Shown here: positions 1-6,241 of the stretch, piece after piece
Layout: every line of letters starts with the position of its first letter
How positions within the stretch are numbered: position 1 is the first letter of the stretch
Source: Anaerolineae bacterium CG2_30_58_95
GTDB taxonomy: Bacteria; Chloroflexota; Anaerolineae; Anaerolineales; Villigracilaceae
Assembly (NCBI GenBank): GCA_001872165.1
Contig: MNXK01000194.1
Coordinates: forward strand, 1-7,941
Direction: 5' to 3'
Length of the DNA stretch: 7,941 nt
The notes under the pieces: generated by a model
Told to the model about the DNA's origin: nothing
The model's input: the letters and a program-made list of their open reading frames with translations, nothing else
Databases searched by the model: none
Translations under genes and position numbers: made by a program

Positions 1-1173
1 GGCGTGGCGCACAACCCTTCCTCCAACTTGAAGCTCGCTTCGGGTTTCGCGCCTGTTCAGAAGATGCTTGAGGTGGGCCTGAATGTCGGCATCGGCACGG
101 ATGGGCCGGCCTCCAACAACGACCTGGATATGTTCGAGGAAATACGTCTGGCCGCTTTTGTGGCAAAGGCCGTCAGCAACGACCCAACCGCCGTCCCTGC
201 CTCGACTGCTTTGAGCATGGCGACCCGTCTCGGGGCGGCGGCATTGCATCTTGGAGCCTTGACCGGTTCGCTCGAACCGGGCAAGCGCGCCGACCTGATC
301 CTGGTCGCCATAACGCCAGCGCACAACGCGCCGCGTTTCCGCCGCGATGCGCACAACGCCTACGCTCAGATCGTCTACGCCAGCAAAGCCAGCGACGTGA
401 CCGACGTGATGGTCAACGGCAAGTGGCTGATGCGCGACCGTCAATTGCTGACGCTGAACGAAGCCGAATTGCTGGTGCAGGCGCAAGAGTACGCCCGGCG
501 CATTGATACCTTCCTTATCGAACGGGAGCAATCCGTGCTATCGAAGCTGGTCGCCCTGGGCGGTTCATCCGAGGAGGAGTCTTTCGAGGTGCAGGTAAAA
601 GTCAAATTGGATGACCCGGCTCCGGTCCAGGAGGCGCTCCGCCGGCCCGAGGTCAAGATCGTCTATCAGAGACATTACCATCAGCATGATAATTACTTTA
701 ATTTCAGCGATCCATCCCAGGGCCGCTTGAGGTACCGCGAAGACGAGTTCATCGGCCCGAAGGAGGAGGTCGTCAACAGCCGTGTCCGACTGACCCTGAT
801 TGGCCCGGCACGCGAAGGCGGTTTCAGGCATGACGTGCTGCTCTCGCGCAGCCGCTACCTGGCGCCCGCAACCAACAGCCTGCGCTTCTATCGCGAGTAC
901 TTCAAGCCTACTTCCGTCGTCCCAATTGATAAGGTTCGCCTGCGCTGGCTGGTGAATTTCCGGGACACGGAGTTCTATGTCAACCTCGACCATTTCGAGA
1001 CCCCGAAACCGGTGGATTACCTGGAAATCAAGAGCCGCACCTGGAGCCGCTCCGATGCTGAACACAAGGCGCAACTGGCGACAGAACTCATCACCTTCCT
1101 GGGAGGCTCGCTGAGAAAAACAGAAACGAGAGATTACATCGAAATTGTAGACAAGAAAAAAGGAATTCGTTGA
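1..1173 (+). CDS. Amidohydrolase (MTA/SAH deaminase-like) fused to a C-terminal CYTH-like domain, 5' truncated
   Basis: The reading frame is open from base 1, so the N-terminus lies outside the window. Numbering here takes the codon at nt 4 as residue 1. Residues 2-42 carry the TrzA/MtaD amidohydrolase pattern HNPSSNLKLASG followed by GTDGPASNND; D33 in GTDG is the expected metal-ligand Asp. The barrel end and the C-terminal strands of the amidohydrolase (PGKRADL at 92-98, VMVNGKWL at 135-142) follow to about residue 175. Known enzymes of this family deaminate 5-methylthioadenosine, S-adenosylhomocysteine or related compounds in the cytoplasm. From about 193 to 384 comes a CYTH-like domain: EVQVK at 195-199, RLRYRE at 241-246, RVRLTL at 260-265, NLDHFE at 327-332, YLEIKS at 339-344. 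The canonical ExExK, TLKG and EIE motifs are altered (Q197, I266, K343), so triphosphate chemistry may be lost. The deaminase-type call is firm, its substrate is not; the CYTH call is fairly confident. Confidence 0.85.
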   Translation, partial: GVAHNPSSNLKLASGFAPVQKMLEVGLNVGIGTDGPASNNDLDMFEEIRLAAFVAKAVSNDPTAVPASTALSMATRLGAAALHLGALTGSLEPGKRADLILVAITPAHNAPRFRRDAHNAYAQIVYASKASDVTDVMVNGKWLMRDRQLLTLNEAELLVQAQEYARRIDTFLIEREQSVLSKLVALGGSSEEESFEVQVKVKLDDPAPVQEALRRPEVKIVYQRHYHQHDNYFNFSDPSQGRLRYREDEFIGPKEEVVNSRVRLTLIGPAREGGFRHDVLLSRSRYLAPATNSLRFYREYFKPTSVVPIDKVRLRWLVNFRDTEFYVNLDHFETPKPVDYLEIKSRTWSRSDAEHKAQLATELITFLGGSLRKTETRDYIEIVDKKKGIR

Positions 1174-1279
1174 GATAACGTGGGGCAGCCCCGCCAGTAT
1201 CCGGATTCAGCAGCAAGTGTTGTAAGTGGATAAGCTCATAATCCTTTGTGGATAGTGGTATTCGAGTAAGTGATGTGGT

Positions 1280-1357
1280 GCGGGATGGCATCCCGCATAC
1301 CCTTGATTTGGCGGGATAACTCCCGTATACCCTTGATTTGGCGGGATAACATCCCGC
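1280..1357. repeat. Three tandem hairpin modules with two identical 14-nt spacers
   Basis: Three copies of a short palindrome occur in direct order: 1280-1296 (GCGGGAT-GGC-ATCCCGC), 1311-1326 (GCGGGAT-AAC-TCCCGT, one base shorter and imperfect) and 1341-1357 (GCGGGAT-AAC-ATCCCGC). The first and third have perfect 7-bp stems with 3-nt loops. The spacers at 1297-1310 and 1327-1340 are identical (ATACCCTTGATTTG). Read as a tandem repeat, 1291-1320 and 1321-1350 match at 29 of 30 positions, differing only at 1296/1326 (C/T). It is too short, and its spacers too similar, to be a CRISPR array. A role in transcript structure, or as a multiplied genomic repeat, is possible. Confidence 0.8.
1303..1331 (+). 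promoter_or_regulatory. Possible sigma70-type promoter inside the hairpin array
   Basis: TTGATT at 1303-1308 and TATACC at 1326-1331 are separated by 17 nt, each matching 4 of 6 consensus bases of the -35 and -10 hexamers. The -10-like word exists only because of the single C/T difference between the two 30-bp repeat units at 1296/1326. It would start a transcript about 80 nt upstream of the ATG at 1422. Matches this weak arise by chance, so this is only a candidate. Confidence 0.2.
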
Positions 1358-1408
1358 CCCACAAAGCTCATCACTTACTTTGAGCCACCATCCCTTTGTG
1401 CATAGACC

Positions 1409-1413
1409 GGAGG
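1409..1413 (+). promoter_or_regulatory. Ribosome binding site that fixes the start at 1422
   Basis: GGAGG lies 8 nt before the ATG at 1422. It supports that ATG over a TTG at 1380 in the same frame, which would add 14 residues rich in His and charged residues, lies inside the repeat arm, and would push a clean N-terminal membrane anchor away from the start. Confidence 0.8.
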
Positions 1414-1421
1414 AAAAAGCG

Positions 1422-2906
1422 ATGCGTAAGGTATTGATCGTCCTATCGAAAACCATCGCGGTTATCTTCGCTATCCTGTTCGTGATCGCGGCCGTACTGG
1501 CTATATTGCTCTTCAACATCGAACGTAAACTGTTCGCCGCTGATCTGTACAAGGATGCTTTAGCTGACCAGCAAATCTACGAACGCCTGCCCGGGATCGC
1601 CGCCGAATTGTTGACGACGAGCATGAACTACAATCCGTGCGCCGAGAACCCGCTGCTGTGTGAGGACATCTCTCCCGAACTAAGGGGCTGTTACGAACAG
1701 ACATTGGGCAATGAAAGATATGTCACTCTCGCCAGTGGGAAAGAAAAACCCACCGAGGCTGAAATGCAGGCGATCCAGCCTTGCCTGGATCAGTACGGCG
1801 GAGGAACAACTTCGACGACCAGCGAGCAACCAAGCGGAGAGAATCCCCTGCCCACTGCTCCGCCAGATGTCCAGGCGTGCGTGAAACAAGCCATCGGCGA
1901 GACCGCCTATAATGAGCTTTATAACAGCACGCGGGCGCCAACCGAGGCGGAGATAGCGCAGATAACTCCCTGCTTCGGACAAAACGGAATGGGAAATTTT
2001 GGCAACCTGGGAGGCGGTGATCAAGGAGGAATGCCGCCCTTTATGAAAAACCTCAAAGCGTCAGACTGGGAGGCCATTATCAACATCCTCGTCCCGCCCA
2101 ATGAACTCCAGGCAATCACTGAAAATGTACTCGACCAGGTGTTCGCTTATCTCAATGGTGAAACAGACAGCGCAAGCGTGTCGCTGGTGAAGTTGAAGAG
2201 CCGTCTCGCCGGACAGGCAGGCCAGGATGCCCTCCTCCAATTGATCACTGCCCAGCCGCCTTGCACGGACGAGCAACTGGTTCAAATGGCCGCCGGCGCG
2301 CTTGGCGGTGAGCAGGGAATGGTGATATGCAACCCGCCAGAAGTGGTCCTCGCCTTGTTGCTCCCCGAACTACAGAGCCAACTGAACGCCCTGCTCACGG
2401 AAATGCCCGATGAAGCCATAATCATCAAGCCTTCCTCTCAGCCAGCCCAACGTGGCGGCGGGGAGCCGCTCGGCGACGATCCCATCACCGCACTTCGCAA
2501 TGTACGCTTCGGATCGAGACTCAGCCCTCTGCTGCCGCTGGGACTGCTCATGCTGGTGACCATCTTCGGCGTACGCTCACTCAAGGGATGGATGCGCTGG
2601 TGGGGCATCCCCTTTTTCTTTGCAGGCGCAATTGCTCTCATCCCAGGGATTGCAATCCTGCCCGCACTGAATTGGGCCTGGGTGAACTTTGCCGCCCCAC
2701 GCATTCCGCCAATCATTACCGCCGATATCGTCGCCACCGGTCGCAACCTGGTAACCTATATCCTACACTACCTGGCAGAACAGATAGCCATCCAGTCTGC
2801 GGTTCTGCTCACAGTGGGACTGGCAGCCTGGATCGGCTCATATTTCATCAAGACTGGGCGTAAAGAAAACATCCCAGCCATTCCACCACCGCCAACCATT
2901 GCATAA
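1422..2906 (+). CDS. Membrane-anchored protein with Cys-bracketed PTEAE repeats, function unknown
   Basis: Predicted length is 494 aa from the ATG at 1422. Residues 5-31 form an uncleaved-looking membrane helix. They are followed by a long extracytoplasmic region (about 33-365), then three hydrophobic segments near 366-384, 394-414 and 455-475, and a Pro-rich tail. Two repeats of exactly 32 residues, each beginning and ending in Cys, lie at 90-121 and 153-184. They share the pattern C..x..[LI]Gxxx[YA], then PTEAE, then I.PC, and are separated by a Ser/Thr/Pro-rich linker. Eight Cys residues (73, 80, 90, 121, 153, 184, 281, 303) all lie outside the membrane segments, which suggests disulfides in an exported domain. 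Stretches such as DLYKDAL...YERLP and QVFAYLNGETDS resemble hypothetical proteins I associate with Anaerolineae. I do not recognise a catalytic motif. A surface or envelope role is inferred. Confidence 0.85.
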   Translation: MRKVLIVLSKTIAVIFAILFVIAAVLAILLFNIERKLFAADLYKDALADQQIYERLPGIAAELLTTSMNYNPCAENPLLCEDISPELRGCYEQTLGNERYVTLASGKEKPTEAEMQAIQPCLDQYGGGTTSTTSEQPSGENPLPTAPPDVQACVKQAIGETAYNELYNSTRAPTEAEIAQITPCFGQNGMGNFGNLGGGDQGGMPPFMKNLKASDWEAIINILVPPNELQAITENVLDQVFAYLNGETDSASVSLVKLKSRLAGQAGQDALLQLITAQPPCTDEQLVQMAAGALGGEQGMVICNPPEVVLALLLPELQSQLNALLTEMPDEAIIIKPSSQPAQRGGGEPLGDDPITALRNVRFGSRLSPLLPLGLLMLVTIFGVRSLKGWMRWWGIPFFFAGAIALIPGIAILPALNWAWVNFAAPRIPPIITADIVATGRNLVTYILHYLAEQIAIQSAVLLTVGLAAWIGSYFIKTGRKENIPAIPPPPTIA

Positions 2907-2938
2907 TATCCGAGTGACACTCGTCCGTCTTCTTCGCC

Positions 2939-2946
2939 AAAGGAGG
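2939..2946 (+). promoter_or_regulatory. Strong Shine-Dalgarno site for the DUF4190-like gene
   Basis: AAAGGAGG sits 7 nt upstream of the ATG at 2954. It is the strongest ribosome binding site in the window and stands at the head of the overlapping gene chain. It therefore probably sets ribosome loading for that gene, and through coupling for the lipoprotein genes after it. Confidence 0.75.
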
Positions 2947-2953
2947 CACGCTT

Positions 2954-3283
2954 ATGTCAGTTTCCCCTTCTCCCCACCAACCCAACACATTGGGCAATGC
3001 GAGCTTGGTGTTGAGCATCCTTTCATTGGCTTTGGTTTTCGGCATCGGCTTGTGTGCGCTGACAGGCGTCGCACAGCAATGGATCCAGCTCGTCGGCACG
3101 CCGTTGTTCATTTGCGGCGGGAGCAGCGCCTTCCTGGGCTTTCTCGGCGCAGTGTTGGGCGCGACCGGCCTTGCAGGTAAGAATCGTGCGAAGGCGACGG
3201 CTATCGTCGGGCTGATCCTGGGGCTGGGCGGAATTTGCCTGTTCGCGGCTGTCCTGATCCTGGCAGGTAGAGGCGCCCCTTGA
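2954..3283 (+). CDS. Small DUF4190-like membrane protein
   Basis: This 109-aa protein has a short hydrophilic, Pro-rich N-terminus, then three hydrophobic segments at about 15-37, 47-72 and 80-104. The layout GNASLVLSILSL near the start and GLAGKNRAKATAIVGLILGLGG at about 72-93 is typical of DUF4190-type proteins. In these, a charged basic turn (KNRAK) separates two Gly/Leu-rich helices. No enzymatic residues are visible and the family's role is unknown. The start is well supported by the AAAGGAGG site 7 nt upstream. The stop codon (3281-3283) overlaps the TTG start of the next gene by 4 nt, so the two are probably translationally coupled and co-transcribed. Confidence 0.75.
   Translation: MSVSPSPHQPNTLGNASLVLSILSLALVFGIGLCALTGVAQQWIQLVGTPLFICGGSSAFLGFLGAVLGATGLAGKNRAKATAIVGLILGLGGICLFAAVLILAGRGAP
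3270..3273 (+). promoter_or_regulatory. RBS supporting a TTG start at 3280
   Basis: GAGG lies 6 nt before the TTG at 3280. An in-frame stop (TAG, 3268-3270) excludes any earlier start. The TTG gives an ideal signal peptide (MKRILLAATALLLAAIAC). The TTGA overlap with the upstream stop points to reinitiation by terminating ribosomes. Confidence 0.7.
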
Positions 3284-4947
3284 AACGGATTTTACTGGCT
3301 GCCACTGCGCTCCTGCTGGCTGCCATCGCCTGCGGCCCAACCGCGCCAACACCCACATCAGTTCCCCAGACCACCCAAAGCCCAACGCCACAACCCGCAA
3401 TCAGCAGCCCGCAGTTCACCATCTCGGTCGAGTACGCTATCCTGGGCGTGGCAGAGGAGTACGCAGCCGCAGGCATCACCTACGCCAAACTGCAGGATGC
3501 GTTCATTATTTGGGGCAACATCGAACCGGAACCGGGCAAGTACGAATGGGGTCCACTGGACGCGCTGGTGCTGGAGTACCAGCAGGCCGGCTTCACCGGT
3601 CTGCAAATGGATTTTGCCGCCCTCTCACCATGGGCGTCCTCCGTGCCGCCGGCCCTGGGCGTAGCACCAAAAGATGTCAACACTTTTCCCAAAGAGGAAT
3701 ACCTGGGTGAATATGTCGCCTATGTGAGCGCGGTGGTCGAACGCTACGACCACGATGGCGTGGACGATATGCCGGGGCTGCTTTATCCGATCCACGATTA
3801 TGGCGTCGAACGTGAGTTCACCGGCTACTGGCCCGGCACGGCGGAGGAATATGTGCGGCTTCTGCGCATCGCTTATCCGGCCATCAAAGCCGCCGACTCC
3901 GAGGCGCACGTGCTGCTGGTCGCGTTGCTCATGGCGGATATCTTCGATGGCAATCCCGACCAGGCCGAGATCGAGAGCCGCCTGCAAAAAGATGCAGATT
4001 ACATGAGAAAGAGTGTGCCGGAGATGCGCGCCATCCTGGCCGCCTGCGACGCCTACGACATTGTGGATTTTCACGCCCTGGCCAATTACGCTGAAATCCC
4101 CCTCACCGCCCAATGGATACGCAACGAACTGAACGCCAACGGCTGCGGCGAAAAACCAATATGGATCGGCGATGCGTTCAGCATGTCGGCCCTCATCGGT
4201 TACGGAGGCTTCGTACCACCCACACCCTTCGCTCCCGCCACGCTCGAAACGCGCGATGCGGTCGTCGCGGCGCTGGCCGCCGTGGCTGATCCGGCCGACG
4301 CCAACCACGATGCAGCCCAGGCCTGGCTCTACGGAGAGATGGCAATCGGGCTGGTTCGTAAGATCGTCGTCTCCGCCGGCAGCGGCATTCTCGGCATCAA
4401 CCTCGGCAACATGGAGGATTGGAAAACCGGTATCGCGGCAGCGGATAAAGCCAGCGTACCCATGCTCGGCGCGTCCCTCTTCATGGGTATGACCGACACC
4501 ACCATCACCAACCAGGAACCTGGAGGAAAACTACCGTTCACCGGCCACCTGTGGAGCAAAGCCCGGCGCGCCGGAGACCGTCGTCCGGTCTGGTACGCCC
4601 TGAAGTTGGTCAACGAGAAAATCTCTGCCTTCAATTCGGTCGAGAAACTGGACCCTTCGAGTCTCTCAGGGCAAGTTTCGGCGATTGGCATCTGGGCTTA
4701 TCGTTTCGAAATGCCCACCGTCCCGGTCTGGGTGCTGTGGTACGACGACGGCAACCTATACCTTCCTGGCCAGACGCCGCCCAGTGTAATCGTCCAGCTT
4801 CCCTTTGAGGCCACCTCCGCCCTATTAACGCGGACGCCAACCGCAATCGGGCAAACTGCACCCGAAACGCAAATCCTGGAGGCCAGTGGGGGAATCCTTT
4901 CCTTTGACCTGGGCGCGACGCCCGTTTTCATCGAGGCGGCGCAATGA
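3280..4947 (+). CDS. TIM-barrel glycoside hydrolase-like lipoprotein with a non-canonical nucleophile position
   Basis: This 555-aa protein has a signal peptide ending in AAIAC, with C18 as the probable lipidated residue. A Thr/Pro-rich linker to about 40 precedes a clan GH-A-like barrel from about 46. WGNIEPEPGKYEWGPLD at 78-94 is the classic early-barrel motif of GH39/GH42-like enzymes. YGVERE at 174-179 places E177 where the acid/base Glu after strand 4 is expected, and the following WPGTAEEYVRLL (184-195) matches the usual context. Strand 6 is probably IVDFHAL (261-267). KPIWIGDAF at 292-300 is the expected strand-7 nucleophile site, but holds D298 rather than Glu. Residues 460-555 look like a C-terminal beta-sandwich ending PVFIEA. 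A cell-surface polysaccharide-binding or -degrading role is inferred; activity is uncertain. It overlaps both neighbours by 4 nt. Confidence 0.75.
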   Translation: MKRILLAATALLLAAIACGPTAPTPTSVPQTTQSPTPQPAISSPQFTISVEYAILGVAEEYAAAGITYAKLQDAFIIWGNIEPEPGKYEWGPLDALVLEYQQAGFTGLQMDFAALSPWASSVPPALGVAPKDVNTFPKEEYLGEYVAYVSAVVERYDHDGVDDMPGLLYPIHDYGVEREFTGYWPGTAEEYVRLLRIAYPAIKAADSEAHVLLVALLMADIFDGNPDQAEIESRLQKDADYMRKSVPEMRAILAACDAYDIVDFHALANYAEIPLTAQWIRNELNANGCGEKPIWIGDAFSMSALIGYGGFVPPTPFAPATLETRDAVVAALAAVADPADANHDAAQAWLYGEMAIGLVRKIVVSAGSGILGINLGNMEDWKTGIAAADKASVPMLGASLFMGMTDTTITNQEPGGKLPFTGHLWSKARRAGDRRPVWYALKLVNEKISAFNSVEKLDPSSLSGQVSAIGIWAYRFEMPTVPVWVLWYDDGNLYLPGQTPPSVIVQLPFEATSALLTRTPTAIGQTAPETQILEASGGILSFDLGATPVFIEAAQ

Positions 4948-5129
4948 AAGGAATTGCCTTCCCCCTCCTGATCCTGTTCATCCTCACGGTTGCCTGCGAA
5001 CAGGTCTCCCCCACCCCTACCTCAACGCCAACGCCGGTGGATCGCTACACCCTGATGCCGGGCGCCAAGATCACTCCCGCCGAGGATTTCTGGCCGCCGA
5101 GCATCGCCGCGGGCTGGAGCCATGAATGA
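4944..5129 (+). CDS. Short lipoprotein, possibly the stump of a larger gene
   Basis: The 61-aa product has a hydrophobic signal peptide with lipobox LTVAC (C18) and a TPTSTPTP linker, then only about 27 further residues ending GWSHE. The start is supported by GAGG 7 nt upstream and by an ATGA overlap with the preceding stop. Its own stop overlaps the next start in another ATGA. A lipoprotein that stops so soon after its linker is unusual. The stretch MPGAKITPAEDFWPPSIAAGWS recalls, from memory only, the opening of longer TolB/PD40-type secreted lipoproteins. It may therefore be a truncated gene kept for its signal peptide or for coupling, or a genuine small lipoprotein. I cannot decide between these. 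Confidence 0.6.
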   Translation: MKGIAFPLLILFILTVACEQVSPTPTSTPTPVDRYTLMPGAKITPAEDFWPPSIAAGWSHE

Positions 5130-6202
5130 AAGCCAGGCTCGCACTGCTCATTGCGGCGCTCCTGCTGGTTGCGCTGGGCTGCGGATTGGCGACTCCGCCC
5201 GCCACACAGCCAGCCACGAGCACCAATCCCCAACCGGCGCTCGACGTTCCAAAATTCGGTATTGCCGGACTCATCCCGCGCAACTTCCCCAATTCAACCC
5301 AGGACGACTGGATAAACCTGTACGAGACTCTTTCCGAAACCGGCGAACTGCTCGGCGCGTACACCGACTGGACTGATTCCCCGGAAACGGCGGGGCAAAT
5401 CCCCAACGTGGTAAATACTGTTTTCGGGCTGGCGCCACGCTACAACTTCACCCCGCTAATCGCCCTGGGTTTTTTTCGCGATAAGCCCGAGGGCGGTTTG
5501 GAACTGTCGCTCGCGCTGGCTAATGCCGAGGAGCGTGAAAAATTCAAACAGGTTGCGTCTGCCATCGCAGAAAAGTACCAGCCCCTTTATTTGGCGCTGG
5601 GCGTCGAGATCAATCGTTATTACGAACACGACTCAACTGGCTTCGATGCTTTCGTCAGCCTCTACGCCGAAACCTACGAGGCGGTCAAAGCCGCCTCGCC
5701 GGATACGCTGGTCTTTCCTGTCTTCCAGTACGAGATGCTTCGCGGCGGGGAGTTTTTCACCGGCGACGGGCAGAATCCGCCACAGTGGGAACTGCTCGAT
5801 CTCTTCGGCGACCGCCTCGACCTTGCTGCTTTTACGACTTACCCCTTCCTGCTCTACACCGCCCCCTCCGACCTCCCCGCTGACTACTATACCGAGATCG
5901 CCAGGCACACATCCCTGCCGGTGGCTTTTACCGAGATCGGCTGGCCGTCCGAGCCGTTAGCGCCCGCGCCCGATTCTCCCTTCGGCGGCAGCGAGGCCGA
6001 ACAGACTACCTTCGTCCGGCGCTTCTTCGAACTTACCAGGAATATCAACCTTACTCTGTCCCTGTGGTCTTTTCCGCACGATCTGGGCCCGCAGACAAAT
6101 CCGGCTTTCACCAGTGTCTCTTTGCGTTATAATAATGGTCGCTCCAAACCCGCGTTGGCCGTCTGGCAAGAATTCGTGAAGAGCGGAGGGGGCAATCCTT
6201 GA
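5126..6202 (+). CDS. TIM-barrel glycoside hydrolase-like lipoprotein with both candidate catalytic Glu residues
   Basis: This 358-aa protein has a signal peptide ending VALGC (C19 probably lipidated) and a Thr/Pro/Ala linker to about 40, then a single compact barrel. LGVEINRY at 158-165 gives E161 as probable acid/base. FTEIGWPS at 268-275 gives E270 as probable nucleophile, in a context like the GH17 and GH53 families (SETGWPS, GNEIN). LSLWSF at 311-316 is the expected strand-8 Trp motif. The spacing of 109 residues between the two Glu fits clan GH-A. The substrate cannot be read from sequence; beta-glucan or galactan-type polymers are guesses from motif similarity. GGAG lies 6 nt before the ATG, which overlaps the upstream stop (ATGA). 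A decayed second copy of this gene's 3' part lies at 7197-7318. Confidence 0.8.
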   Translation: MKARLALLIAALLLVALGCGLATPPATQPATSTNPQPALDVPKFGIAGLIPRNFPNSTQDDWINLYETLSETGELLGAYTDWTDSPETAGQIPNVVNTVFGLAPRYNFTPLIALGFFRDKPEGGLELSLALANAEEREKFKQVASAIAEKYQPLYLALGVEINRYYEHDSTGFDAFVSLYAETYEAVKAASPDTLVFPVFQYEMLRGGEFFTGDGQNPPQWELLDLFGDRLDLAAFTTYPFLLYTAPSDLPADYYTEIARHTSLPVAFTEIGWPSEPLAPAPDSPFGGSEAEQTTFVRRFFELTRNINLTLSLWSFPHDLGPQTNPAFTSVSLRYNNGRSKPALAVWQEFVKSGGGNP

Positions 6203-6241
6203 CGCCAGATTTGTACTCTCACTGGCAAAAAGGAGCGCCAA

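Larger units (their letters stand above)
1250..1393. repeat. Imperfect long palindrome enclosing a hairpin array (MITE/REP-like intergenic element)
   Basis: The outer arms are GGATAGTGG (1250-1258) plus AGTAAGTGATG (1265-1275) on the left. On the right they are CATCACTTACT (1369-1379) plus CCACCATCC (1385-1393). The 11-nt inner part pairs perfectly and the 9-nt outer part pairs with one mismatch. A second, more degraded left arm (GTAAGTG, then AGCT, then TTTGTGG) lies at 1222-1251 and resembles the reverse complement of 1361-1378. Near-identical words also flank the element directly: atcctttgtggatag at 1241-1255 and atccctttgtgcatag at 1390-1405. The arrangement looks like a small non-autonomous palindromic element or an eroded REP-type repeat. 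No transposase is nearby, so mobility is inference only. Confidence 0.6.
1174..1408. other. Non-coding spacer between the amidohydrolase-CYTH gene and the membrane-protein gene
   Basis: This stretch holds no convincing gene. Reverse-strand open frames across it translate the repeat itself, giving a duplicated PAKSRV peptide, and are not coding. It contains a nested palindromic and tandem repeat (described separately), a possible promoter inside that repeat, and a small GC palindrome at 1182-1192 (GGGG-CAG-CCCC) just after the upstream stop codon. That palindrome has no T-run after it, so it is a poor intrinsic terminator. Confidence 0.7.

Noticed and set aside
565..1074. 169-aa reverse-strand open frame opposite the CYTH-like domain
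   Set aside because: It is antisense to a continuous domain-bearing frame and has no ribosome binding site or family resemblance that I can see.
1280..1357. Short palindromic repeats with equal spacers, CRISPR-like at first sight
   Set aside because: Only three units, about 17 nt each, with identical 14-nt spacers and no cas genes; a CRISPR array would have longer repeats and distinct spacers.
1341..1357. Perfect 7-bp GC-rich hairpin as a rho-independent terminator
   Set aside because: It is followed by CCCACAAAGC on the + strand with no T-run, and on the other strand by CAAATC, so neither orientation looks like an intrinsic terminator.
2911..2923. CGAGTG-A-CACTCG palindrome after the membrane-protein stop as terminator or operator
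   Set aside because: The stem is at most a few pairs once a loop is allowed, no T-run follows, and the next gene's strong RBS is only 15 nt away; likely chance.
3625..4308. 227-aa reverse-strand open frame inside the 555-aa lipoprotein gene
   Set aside because: It lies antisense to a gene with clear signal peptide and barrel motifs, its product shows no recognisable domain, and long antisense frames are expected in GC-rich coding DNA.
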